From a virus: DNA of 40,830 bases. Under the pieces are notes generated by a model that was not told the origin of the DNA, ran no database searches, and saw only the letters and a program-made list of their open reading frames with translations. Positions 8,962 through 17,061 of the stretch are shown here, piece after piece. Position numbers and translations under genes: made by a program. The stretch lies in IMG/VR virus record IMGVR_UViG_3300020603_000050, positions 1 to 40,830 of that record. The stretch is one strand, 5' to 3'. The first letter of the stretch is position 1. Every line of letters starts with the position of its first letter.

Positions 8962-10179
8962 ATGTCAGAAAAAATTAAAGTTTTAGTATTACCATCAGAC
9001 CGTACAGGTGTTGGTAAATTTAGGTCGATTGACCCCCATATAATGTTACAAAACATGTATAATGATGATTTTCATGTCGATATCGATTATGAACCAAGAA
9101 TTAGTGACCCCAATTATTGGAAGAAGTACCAAATAGTCCATGTACATAGAAACATTGGTCAAAATTACGACTCCTGTCCTGCGATAATTAGAAATTTAAA
9201 ATCAATGGGTATTGTTGTAGTAGTTGATATTGATGATTATTGGTTACCGACAAAAGAACATCCTATCCATAGTATTATTTTACAAGAAAAAATACATGAA
9301 AAAATTGTTGCTAATCTAAAAGAAGCTAGTTATGTTACAACAACTACTGAAATATTTGCAAATGAAATACGTAAATTTAACAAAAACGTAATTGTTTTAC
9401 CAAATGCAGTGGACCCAAATGAACCTCAGTTTAAAGAACCAACATTAGAATCTGATAGAATTAGAGTTGGTTGGTTAGGTGGTTCTTCCCACTTACATGA
9501 TTTAAAGTTATTAGATGGATTTGTAACAAAAAACAGTTCATTAAAAAATAACATACAATATGTTTTATGTGGTTTCGATACTAGAGGTCATATAACAGAA
9601 ATTAACAAACAAACGGGAGAAAAAAAACAAAGACCAATTAGACCTGAAGAAACTGTTTGGGCTCGTTATGAAGAAATATTTACAGATAAATATAGTATTA
9701 TCGATGAAGACTATAAAAAATATCTAACGTTGTATGAGGAAAAAAATTATATGACTGATAAGTCATTACCTTATGTTAGAGTATGGACAAGACCTGTAAC
9801 ACAATATGCCTCTAACTACTCTAAGTTTGACATATCTTTAGCTCCAATCAAAAACCACATATTCAATAGAATGAAATCTCAATTAAAAGTGATTGAGGCG
9901 GGATTTTATAAAAAGGCATTAATCGCTTCCGAAATAGGACCTTACACTATAGACCTTAAACATTGTCTAAAAAATGGTGAGTTTGTTGATGGTAATGCTA
10001 TGTTAGTTAATGAAAATAGAAATCATAGTGATTGGCATAAATTCATTAAAAAATTATTACAAAATCCAAACCTAATGACAGATATGGGTGAAAGACTATA
10101 TGAAACTGTTAAAGACAAATACAATTTGCAAAATGTTACTACTTTGCGAAAAGAATTTTACAAATCACTAATTAAATAA
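8962..10179 (+). CDS. Glycosyltransferase, GT-B fold (GT4-like)
   Basis: This 405-residue protein likely transfers a sugar from a nucleotide-sugar to a phage or host acceptor in the cytoplasm. Its GT-B features are an N-terminal Rossmann half starting KIKVLVLPSDRTGVGKFRS, the VVVVDIDDYWLP segment, IVLPNAVDPN at the domain junction, VGWLGGSSHLHDL opening the C-terminal half, and KVIEAGFYKKALIASEIGPY in the donor-binding region where GT4 enzymes place their E-x7-E motif. The start at 8962 is chosen because an upstream in-frame ATG at 8887 lies inside the preceding terminator and would add a hydrophobic, AT-rich leader. It begins a packed gene block that contains four more glycosyltransferases. 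Confidence 0.85.
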   Translation: MSEKIKVLVLPSDRTGVGKFRSIDPHIMLQNMYNDDFHVDIDYEPRISDPNYWKKYQIVHVHRNIGQNYDSCPAIIRNLKSMGIVVVVDIDDYWLPTKEHPIHSIILQEKIHEKIVANLKEASYVTTTTEIFANEIRKFNKNVIVLPNAVDPNEPQFKEPTLESDRIRVGWLGGSSHLHDLKLLDGFVTKNSSLKNNIQYVLCGFDTRGHITEINKQTGEKKQRPIRPEETVWARYEEIFTDKYSIIDEDYKKYLTLYEEKNYMTDKSLPYVRVWTRPVTQYASNYSKFDISLAPIKNHIFNRMKSQLKVIEAGFYKKALIASEIGPYTIDLKHCLKNGEFVDGNAMLVNENRNHSDWHKFIKKLLQNPNLMTDMGERLYETVKDKYNLQNVTTLRKEFYKSLIK

Positions 10180-10182
10180 GTT

Positions 10183-10893
10183 ATGATTAATATACCAATT
10201 ACAAAAATTTTATTCTTAGACATTGAAACTGTCGGGGGTTGTCCCGACTATGATTCTTGTCAAAAATTTAGTCCTGAGATTGCTAGTCAATTTGAAAAGT
10301 ATTTTGATTGGTTCCAAAAAAGATTCCCTGAAGATGCTACGGTTGACATCGACTCTAAAAATTTTATGTTTAAACGAAGAGCTGCTCTAGTACCTGAGTT
10401 TGCAAAAATAGTTTGTGTATCAATGGCGTTTGTTATGGATAATGGAGATGTTAAAAAACAAACTTTTTCAGGTAATAACGAAAAAGAATTATTAATCCAA
10501 GTTAGAAATTTACTTGATAGGTGTCACAAATTAGATTTTTATTTATGTGGTCACAATCTTAAGAATTTTGATATCCCGATGTTAGCTAAAAGAATGATTA
10601 TCAATGGTATTATGCCGTCAAAAATTCTTCCATCTTATGATACAAAACCATGGGAAGTAAAGGCAATTGACACTAAAGAAATTTGGCAATACGGAGCGTA
10701 CTCCTCAATTGGTTCATTAGATTTAATGTGTAGTTGTTTAGAAATCCCAACACCTAAAGATGGTGAAGTTACAGGTGATAAGGTACATGAAACCTATTGG
10801 GAAAAACAAGATTTAAAATCAATCTCAGAATACTGTGAAAAAGATGTTGTTGTTTTAGTCGACACAATTAAAAAATTAAAAAATTTACAATAA
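10183..10893 (+). CDS. DEDDy 3'-5' exonuclease (PolB-exonuclease-like)
   Basis: The protein probably degrades single-stranded or mismatched 3' DNA ends during phage replication or repair. The exonuclease motifs are complete: FLDIET gives D13 and E15, GHNLKNFDIP gives D130, and YCEKDVVVL gives Y217 and D221, so this is the Tyr subtype. At 236 residues it is a stand-alone exonuclease domain of the kind classed as DNA polymerase B exonuclease-like. It lacks polymerase motifs, and no polymerase lies in this window. It sits three bases after a glycosyltransferase and its stop overlaps the dUTPase start (TAATG). An alternative role in RNA processing cannot be excluded from sequence. Confidence 0.85.
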   Translation: MINIPITKILFLDIETVGGCPDYDSCQKFSPEIASQFEKYFDWFQKRFPEDATVDIDSKNFMFKRRAALVPEFAKIVCVSMAFVMDNGDVKKQTFSGNNEKELLIQVRNLLDRCHKLDFYLCGHNLKNFDIPMLAKRMIINGIMPSKILPSYDTKPWEVKAIDTKEIWQYGAYSSIGSLDLMCSCLEIPTPKDGEVTGDKVHETYWEKQDLKSISEYCEKDVVVLVDTIKKLKNLQ

Positions 10894-11492
10894 TGAATGG
10901 ACTTGATGATTTAGACTTAAGTGAGTATGCAAAAAAACTCCAAAAAATGATTGATGAGAGTGGGAACGGTGAGTTGGATTATGATATGATTTTAAATGAC
11001 TTTGGGTTAGATATGAAATCTCTCGAGGATGATTTATCCAACTACAACCCTAAATTACCTCTTGGATTTGTAAAGTTACACCCTGATTCCGTTGAGCCAA
11101 AATACAATTATCCAAGCGATTCAGGATTTGATTTACATTCTGTAATTGACGTTGATATCCCTCCATTTGGTAGAGTTTTGGTACCAACAGGAATTTCTTT
11201 AGACATTAAAGACGGATATGAAATTCAGGTAAGGTCTAAAAGTGGGTTATCTTTAAAACAAGGTTTAATGGTATTAAATTCACCAGGTACTGTAGATAAT
11301 GGTTATACAGGAGAGATACAGGTGATTATATTTAACACCAACAACTATAATGTTATGATTCCAAAAGGAATGAAAGTTGCTCAAGCGGTTTTATGTCCTG
11401 TAGTAAATGGTAAATGGGTAGAGTTAACCGAAAATAAAAATCAAAAAAATAAAGATAGAGGGGAGAATGGATTTGGTTCTACAGGAATATGA
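10893..11492 (+). CDS. dut: dUTP diphosphatase (trimeric dUTPase)
   Basis: This enzyme converts dUTP to dUMP and pyrophosphate, keeping uracil out of phage DNA and feeding dTMP synthesis. All five motifs of the trimeric family are present: SDSGFDLHS (75-83), VRSKSGLSL (113-121), GTVDNGYTGEI (132-142, containing the catalytic-region Asp), KVAQAVLCPV (about 162-171), and RGENGFGSTGI (189-199). The family core is about 140-150 residues. This protein carries an additional acidic N-terminal extension of about 55 residues with no motif I recognise. Its start overlaps the exonuclease stop and its own stop overlaps the next start, as expected in a co-translated block. Confidence 0.95.
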   Translation: MNGLDDLDLSEYAKKLQKMIDESGNGELDYDMILNDFGLDMKSLEDDLSNYNPKLPLGFVKLHPDSVEPKYNYPSDSGFDLHSVIDVDIPPFGRVLVPTGISLDIKDGYEIQVRSKSGLSLKQGLMVLNSPGTVDNGYTGEIQVIIFNTNNYNVMIPKGMKVAQAVLCPVVNGKWVELTENKNQKNKDRGENGFGSTGI

Positions 11493-12835
11493 AAGAATTG
11501 AAGACTGTAATGAGAACTCATGATTTTGAGTTAGAGTTAAGAAAATTATGTCAAGATTTAAAACCCATATTAGGGGAATCTCCTACAATTGTTGAGTTAG
11601 GTTCCTATATGGGTGAGAGTAGTGCAATCTTCGCTCAAGAATTCCCAAACGGAATTATAATATGTATTGACTCTTGGGAAGGTGGATTTGATGATGCGGA
11701 TTCCGCTAGTTATGCCGATTACGTTGATGTTGAGGAACAATTTGATTTGAGAGCTTCTTTATACGGAAATATTAGAAAAATTAAAGGTTATACTACAGAT
11801 TATTCTATAGAATGTGATATGGTTTATATTGATGCCTGTCATAAATATGAATGTGTTAAAAATGACATCGTTCATTGGAGTCCGTTGGTTAAAAAAGTTA
11901 TTTCAGGTCATGATTATCAAACTGATGAGTTTGTTAATGTTCATAGACATATTGCGGGTGTTAGAGTTGCGGTCAACGAAATGTTAGGTAAACCTGATAA
12001 TAGTTATGGTGACGGTTCTTGGTATAAATTAATTTCTAATAAAGATAACCAAACAAAGAATGTTTATTGGTTTACTGGATTAAACACTCATAATCAAAAT
12101 AGTTATTTAAACTATATAAAGATGTATAAAGTTGCGGTGATAACCGCAAAAAAAACAAATCCGTTTTTAACACCTATCTTAATACTTGATGGTGAAGAAG
12201 ATTCCCATATCGAGGAATTAACTAAACTTGGTGTTACAGTAATAAACCATAGGATAACATTTTATGATGATTTAAAAAAACACTACGGTGATGACACAAT
12301 TGCTTATGGAGCCTTTTTAAGAGTTGATATACCAATTGTGTGTGAATCTCTTGATATTAAAGATGATTATGTTTTGTATACCGATAATGATGTTATGTTT
12401 ATGTCAGATATTTCTGACATTTTAGATAACAAACCTAATACATTTATGTGTGCTGGGGAATTTACAAAAGTTGGTAAACATTGGGATATGAATAGCGGCG
12501 TAATGTGGATTAATTGGAGGTATTTAAAAGATACCTATAATGAGTTCGTTGAATTTATTAAATTAAATTTAAGTAAATTTAATGTGTACGACCAAGACGC
12601 GTACAAAATGTTTTATAATGAATCAATTGAAAGATTAAACTATAGGTTTAATTATAAACCTTATTGGGGTCCGTTTAATGGCATTAAAATTTTACATTTT
12701 CATGGACCAAAACCAACTTTTAATGATGATAACTATATTGATTTTCCACATCAAACTTTAATAACACCATTCTTTCATGAAATGAAAGATAAATTCGACG
12801 AAATTTATGATAACAATAATCTATTCAACACATAA
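11489..12835 (+). CDS. Fused methyltransferase-like and GT8-like glycosyltransferase
   Basis: The protein has 448 residues in two parts. Residues 25-180 resemble a class I SAM-dependent methyltransferase: IVELGSYMGESS is motif I, CIDSW carries the acidic residue after strand 2, and YIDACHKYECVKNDI matches the Y-I-D-A-x-H-x-Y region of small-molecule or sugar methyltransferases. Residues 205-420 resemble a GT8 retaining glycosyltransferase: LYTDNDVMF supplies the DxD (D299, D301), MNSGVMWINW follows, and ILHFHGPKPTF supplies the conserved H-x-G-x-K-P. A bifunctional enzyme that adds and methylates a sugar is a reasonable inference. The start overlaps the dut stop (ATGA), and the 3' end overlaps the next gene by 29 bases. 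Confidence 0.8.
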   Translation: MKELKTVMRTHDFELELRKLCQDLKPILGESPTIVELGSYMGESSAIFAQEFPNGIIICIDSWEGGFDDADSASYADYVDVEEQFDLRASLYGNIRKIKGYTTDYSIECDMVYIDACHKYECVKNDIVHWSPLVKKVISGHDYQTDEFVNVHRHIAGVRVAVNEMLGKPDNSYGDGSWYKLISNKDNQTKNVYWFTGLNTHNQNSYLNYIKMYKVAVITAKKTNPFLTPILILDGEEDSHIEELTKLGVTVINHRITFYDDLKKHYGDDTIAYGAFLRVDIPIVCESLDIKDDYVLYTDNDVMFMSDISDILDNKPNTFMCAGEFTKVGKHWDMNSGVMWINWRYLKDTYNEFVEFIKLNLSKFNVYDQDAYKMFYNESIERLNYRFNYKPYWGPFNGIKILHFHGPKPTFNDDNYIDFPHQTLITPFFHEMKDKFDEIYDNNNLFNT

Positions 12836-14315
12836 AGACAAAGAGTATAATGATAAATTTAATGACCATCTTATACTAACATCAGGACTTCAGTGGGTAC
12901 AAGTATTACCTTATGTAAATCATAATGAATATTCACTATCTGAAGTTTACAATCAAGGAATCAAAGAAGCTAAGTATGACATTATTGTTTGTTGTCATAA
13001 CGATATTAAATTAGAAAAAGGATGGGGCGTTAAATTACTTGAGGATTTTTCTAATAATCCCGAATTCGGTATAATTGGAAAAGCAGGTACTTGTTATTTC
13101 CCTTCATCAGGTGTTTATTGGGAAAGGATGCAACAGACAATGGTTGGTCAAGTATACCACCATCCAAAAGGAGGTAAAAAATTTTTAAGTAAGTATTCAC
13201 CCAAATTACCTTTTTTAATTCCTGTTGTAAGTGTTGATGGATTATTTATTTCATTTGATAAAACAAAAATAAAACATTTATTTGACCAATCCTTTGGTAA
13301 ATTTCATTTTTATGACCACGGTTTTTGCATCCCAAATTATTTAGATAACGTTAAACTAGGAGTAACTTCGTCATTTGAAATTACTCACGAATCAATAGGT
13401 CAACCTAATCAAGAATTTTTTGAGTCTAAAGATAAATTTTTAGAAAAGTGGGGTAAAAATTTACCAATAGATTTAAAACCTAATGATGTTTATATACCTG
13501 AAATAACTGAAAAAACAATCAAGAATATTGGTAAAGTGGGAATCGTTATTGTCACTAAAGGTAAAACTAATCTTTTATTTAATTGTGTAGAATCATTTTA
13601 TAAAAACTGTAATAGTGATTTATTTGATATTTTTATTGGTGATACAGGGTCTTCTAAAGAAGAAAAAGAATGGATTAAAAATAATATATTACCAATGGGT
13701 AATATAAAACTAATCGAGTATGACTATTATAATTTTGCACAGATAAATAACGATATAGTTAAAAATCACATTTCAAGTGATTATGAATATTTGTTATTTT
13801 CAAACAACGATATTAAATTATTAAATAACGTTGTATACGGAATGTTAAAAATTTTTAATGACAATAAAAAGGTTGGTACTGTTGGTGCAAGACTTCATTA
13901 TGAAGATAACACAATACAACATGATGGTATTGTCACATTCATTGATAAAAAAAGAGCTTTCCAAGTGACACACTCTAATTTAAAATCGTATTACAATTTT
14001 ACAACCAATGTAAAAAAAGTTGTGGGTTCTACTGCGGCATTATTGATGATACGTAAAAATGTTTTTGAGAAATGTGGTTATTTTAATGAAAATTATATTA
14101 GTTGTTTTGAGGACGTAGAGTTGAATTTAAAATGTGTAACATTAGGATTTGATAATTATTATGACGGTTCTTTAGTTGCGTATCACTTAGAAAGTCAAAC
14201 CAGAAATGAGGACAGTGACAACCTTTTAAAAGTACAAACAGACTATTTTCAATCCTTACAACCTTTTGTTATTAATAATTTAGAAAAGATAAAGAAACAC
14301 ATAATTGTTATGTAA
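12807..14315 (+). CDS. Tandem GT2-like glycosyltransferase (two GT-A domains)
   Basis: The 502 residues contain two GT-A-like halves. The first (about 1-225) has IIYSTHKDKEYND, SEVYNQGIKEAKYDIIVCCHNDIKL and a later SVDGLFISFDK region. The second (about 240-480) has VGIVIVTKGKTNLLFNCVES, FIGDTGSS, YEYLLFSNNDIKLL in the DxD position, GSTAALLMIRKNVFEKCGYF and FEDVELNLKC, which is a textbook GT2 acceptor-side pattern. The two halves may perform successive transfers, or one may be non-catalytic. The ATG at 12807 lies inside the previous gene, giving a 29-base overlap. The gene is followed by a 72-base gap before phoH. Confidence 0.85.
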   Translation: MITIIYSTHKDKEYNDKFNDHLILTSGLQWVQVLPYVNHNEYSLSEVYNQGIKEAKYDIIVCCHNDIKLEKGWGVKLLEDFSNNPEFGIIGKAGTCYFPSSGVYWERMQQTMVGQVYHHPKGGKKFLSKYSPKLPFLIPVVSVDGLFISFDKTKIKHLFDQSFGKFHFYDHGFCIPNYLDNVKLGVTSSFEITHESIGQPNQEFFESKDKFLEKWGKNLPIDLKPNDVYIPEITEKTIKNIGKVGIVIVTKGKTNLLFNCVESFYKNCNSDLFDIFIGDTGSSKEEKEWIKNNILPMGNIKLIEYDYYNFAQINNDIVKNHISSDYEYLLFSNNDIKLLNNVVYGMLKIFNDNKKVGTVGARLHYEDNTIQHDGIVTFIDKKRAFQVTHSNLKSYYNFTTNVKKVVGSTAALLMIRKNVFEKCGYFNENYISCFEDVELNLKCVTLGFDNYYDGSLVAYHLESQTRNEDSDNLLKVQTDYFQSLQPFVINNLEKIKKHIIVM

Positions 14316-14368
14316 TATATACGTAAATAATTTTCGTATTCACATTTGTTAAAAATAAAATATATTTT

Positions 14369-14376
14369 TATAAATA
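14369..14376 (+). promoter_or_regulatory. T4-type late-promoter-like TATAAATA before phoH
   Basis: The exact T4 late consensus TATAAATA, in the direction of the gene, lies 11 bases before the ATG at 14388 in one of the few real gaps of the 8962-18615 block. In DNA this AT-rich a chance match is quite possible, and most other candidates in this window read TATTTAT instead. Confidence 0.35.
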
Positions 14377-14387
14377 TAATTAAAAAT

Positions 14388-15128
14388 ATGACTCAAAGAA
14401 AAAAACAACCTCCATTGTCTGAGGACTCTGAAGTTAAACCATTCTCAAGAAAAGAATTCATTAATTCGGTAGTTAAGAAAAAACAAAAAAATAAATTTTT
14501 ATCACCAAATCAAGAAGAGTATTATAAAATTTTAAAAGAAAATCAAATTACAATTTGTTCGGGACCTGCAGGTGTTGGTAAATCTTATATAGCAATGAAA
14601 GCGGCGGTAGATTTATTAATTGACCCGAATAACTCATATGAAAAACTAATAATTGTTAGACCTGCGGTAGAAGCGGAAGAAAAACTTGGTTCGTTACCAG
14701 GAAATTTAGAAGAAAAGTTAGACCCTTATATTTTCCCTTCATATTACTTATTAAATAAAATTATTGGTAAAGACGCTAGAGAAAAATTAAAAGAGGCTGA
14801 AATTATCGAAGTGTTTGCACTCGCTTACATGAGAGGTATGAATATAGACAACTCAATCTTAGTTTTTGAGGAAGCTCAAAACGCAACACCTAACCAAATT
14901 AAATTATTAATGACAAGGATTGGTTTTAATAGTAAATTCTTTATTTCTGGTGATTTGGAACAGACAGATAGATACAAAGATAAAAAACAATCAGGTTTAT
15001 ATGACGCATTACAGAAATTTCAAAATATTAATGATATCGGGGTTTACGATTTTAGAAACGCTAAAAATGTGCGAAACCCTTTAATTGCTAAAATATTAGA
15101 AAAATACGAAGATGAGAATAGGGATTGA
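14388..15128 (+). CDS. phoH: PhoH-like P-loop ATPase
   Basis: This is a 246-residue PhoH family ATPase, common in large and marine phages and presumed to act in RNA or nucleotide metabolism; its exact role is unknown. Walker A is GPAGVGKS (59-66) and Walker B is ILVFEEAQN (157-165). The family's IIVRPAVEAEEKLGSLPG and FISGDLEQTD segments are also present. The ATG at 14388 is chosen over a TTG at 14346 because it restores the usual N-terminal length and places a TATAAATA element 11 bases upstream. Its last 17 bases overlap the next gene. Confidence 0.9.
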   Translation: MTQRKKQPPLSEDSEVKPFSRKEFINSVVKKKQKNKFLSPNQEEYYKILKENQITICSGPAGVGKSYIAMKAAVDLLIDPNNSYEKLIIVRPAVEAEEKLGSLPGNLEEKLDPYIFPSYYLLNKIIGKDAREKLKEAEIIEVFALAYMRGMNIDNSILVFEEAQNATPNQIKLLMTRIGFNSKFFISGDLEQTDRYKDKKQSGLYDALQKFQNINDIGVYDFRNAKNVRNPLIAKILEKYEDENRD

Positions 15129-15708
15129 AATTAATGGTGTATTAAGAAATACGATTGGTAAAATAGAACAAACCTACGATAAATTCTTAATTCAAAAAAC
15201 AGAAGGGATAGAAGATGAGTCAGACTTTAAATATGAAATGATTCTACCTGTAACTTCATTAAATTTAGGAGAACACTTTAAATTTAAAGAACCTGATGAT
15301 TTATTTTCATTTTTATATGAGGAATTCCCAATGGAGATTTTTGGTCACTCTCAGTCTACTGAATATACAACTTTTAATGATTTAAACGATGTGTATGTTA
15401 ATCTTAGAGATAACCATGATTTTATAGTTGTTTCAGACGAAATCGGTAGGTCTAAGCCAGCTTCACTATTCTTCCTTTCAAAATTCGGATGTCAATTAGA
15501 AAGAGTATTTTTTTATAGTAATTATACAATAAAATCAATGTGGGAACAAATAGACATTTTACTTACATCCAACCCATCATTATTATTAGAATATCCTTCA
15601 GACAAAATTTTAATAAAATTCGAAACTGAATATAATAAACATATCGACCATCCTAACACAATTAGTACTATAAAGGAATTGGAAGATGAACTAAAAAAGT
15701 TTTTATAA
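15112..15708 (+). CDS. HAD-like protein lacking the catalytic aspartates
   Basis: The N-terminus MRIGIEINGVLRNT aligns by eye with the D-x-D-G-V-L-R nucleophile motif of HAD phosphatases and deoxynucleotidases, but the two Asp positions are Glu and Asn. Later GRSKPASLFFLSKFGC and DILLTSNPSLLLEYPSDKILIKFE match the rest of a nucleotidase-like fold (the Lys-Pro and the T-S-N-P loop). I infer a catalytically dead or altered HAD-like protein, perhaps binding rather than hydrolysing a phosphorylated ligand. It overlaps phoH by 17 bases and abuts the next gene with a TAATG. The family assignment is tentative. Confidence 0.65.
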   Translation: MRIGIEINGVLRNTIGKIEQTYDKFLIQKTEGIEDESDFKYEMILPVTSLNLGEHFKFKEPDDLFSFLYEEFPMEIFGHSQSTEYTTFNDLNDVYVNLRDNHDFIVVSDEIGRSKPASLFFLSKFGCQLERVFFYSNYTIKSMWEQIDILLTSNPSLLLEYPSDKILIKFETEYNKHIDHPNTISTIKELEDELKKFL

Positions 15709-15977
15709 TGTTAAAAATTTTAAATGAACACTACTATCTTGATTTAGATGCTATTGAGAAGTATACAAACGCAAAACCCCGGAAAGATTATTCGGGTTCT
15801 GCAGAAAACCATATTAGTGTTGTTAAATACGATATGGTTAAATTATTAACAGATGTGTTATTAACCGAAATTGAGGAAGTCGATGAAACGTTAGGTATTA
15901 AAAATAATGAGTTATCTATACCGTTTAAAATCGCTTTTAATAGTCTTTTAAATAAAAAATTATTAAATAAATATTAA
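15708..15977 (+). CDS. Small hypothetical phage protein (89 aa)
   Basis: I do not recognise this protein. It is small, acidic to neutral and probably mostly helical. The stretch YLDLDAIEKYTNAKP at the N-terminus and a conserved-looking VVKYDMVKLLTDVLLTEIEEVDE helix are the main visible features. There is no membrane segment. The TAATG overlap with the HAD-like gene and a one-base gap to the following glycosyltransferase place it in the same transcription unit, so it is likely expressed at the same time. Confidence 0.75.
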   Translation: MLKILNEHYYLDLDAIEKYTNAKPRKDYSGSAENHISVVKYDMVKLLTDVLLTEIEEVDETLGIKNNELSIPFKIAFNSLLNKKLLNKY

Positions 15978-15978
15978 T

Positions 15979-17040
15979 ATGAATCAGGAACAAATTACAA
16001 AATTAGAAAAGTCGATTGAGAACTTAAAAAACAAAAAATCTAAAATTTATCTATTAGTACAAGATACTAAGGGTAATGCAAAGGCATCTATATCCTACAT
16101 ATATAACTTGGGTATTGCCTTATTAGATAATGGGTACAACCCAATAATTCTACATGAAAAGTCTGACTACGCAGGTGTTGCTAATTGGTTAGGTCAGGAT
16201 TATATGGATAGATTACCTCATCAACCTATTGAGGGTCAGAATCTACAAGTCGCACCTGAAGACTTTATTGTTATTCCTGAACTTTACGGATTTGTAATGA
16301 GTCAGATTACTAAATTACCTTGTGGTAAAATAGTTCTTTGTCAAGCGTATGACCATATGTTAGAGACTTTACAACCAGGTCAGACATGGAACCAATTAGG
16401 ATTTTTTAAATGTATTACTACTTCAGAATTCCAAAAAGAATATATTACAAACGTAATGAGAGGGTTATCTATTGATGTGTTAGAACCTTTTATTTCTGAT
16501 AATTTTAAAAATCAAACATTACCACCAAAACCAATTATTGCTATTCATACAAGAGAACCAAGAGACACTGCAAATATAATTAAAACTTTTTATATTAAAT
16601 TTCCTCAGTATAGATGGATTACATTTAAAGATATGAGAGGATTGAGTGAAAAAGAATTTGCAAATTCACTTAACGATTGTTTCCTTTCTGTTTGGATTGA
16701 TGAGACAAGTTCCTATGGGACATTCCCTCTCGAATCTATGAAATCAGGTATACCTGTTTTAGGATTAGTTCCTAATTTATTACCTCATTGGTTAAATGAA
16801 GATAATGGTATTTGGATTAACAATAAAAACCAAATTGTAGATTTTATTGCAGATGTATTACAAAATTGGTTAGAGGATAATTTAAATGAAACTCTATTTG
16901 ATGGTATGAAAAAAACTGTCGGGGAATTACAGATTAAAGAAAATTTCAATAAGAATACTGTAAAATTATTTGACTACTATCTTAAATCTCGTCAAATATC
17001 GTTTGAAGAGCAATTATCTAAATTACAACCAGCAGAATAA
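15979..17040 (+). CDS. Glycosyltransferase, GT-B fold
   Basis: The 353-residue protein begins with a short helical segment and then the Rossmann-like KIYLLVQDTKGNAKASISY with a long stretch typical of an acceptor domain. PIIAIHTREPRDTANIIKTF opens the C-terminal half, and SSYGTFPLESMKSGIPVLG followed by VPNLLPHWLNEDNGIW matches the donor-nucleotide region of GT4-like enzymes (G-T-x-P-L-E-S-M-x-S-G-x-P-V). Its substrate is unknown. It lies between two small genes and the GT2-like gene at 17062, within the glycosyltransferase-rich block, and its leader before 17062 is A-rich with no Shine-Dalgarno sequence. Confidence 0.8.
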   Translation: MNQEQITKLEKSIENLKNKKSKIYLLVQDTKGNAKASISYIYNLGIALLDNGYNPIILHEKSDYAGVANWLGQDYMDRLPHQPIEGQNLQVAPEDFIVIPELYGFVMSQITKLPCGKIVLCQAYDHMLETLQPGQTWNQLGFFKCITTSEFQKEYITNVMRGLSIDVLEPFISDNFKNQTLPPKPIIAIHTREPRDTANIIKTFYIKFPQYRWITFKDMRGLSEKEFANSLNDCFLSVWIDETSSYGTFPLESMKSGIPVLGLVPNLLPHWLNEDNGIWINNKNQIVDFIADVLQNWLEDNLNETLFDGMKKTVGELQIKENFNKNTVKLFDYYLKSRQISFEEQLSKLQPAE

Positions 17041-17061
17041 AAAATTAAAATTAAAAACAAT

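Noticed and set aside
14316-14345. Terminator after 12807-14315
   Set aside because: A weak ATACG/CGTAT pairing is present, but it is almost all A and T, has a long loop and no T-run, so it cannot be supported.
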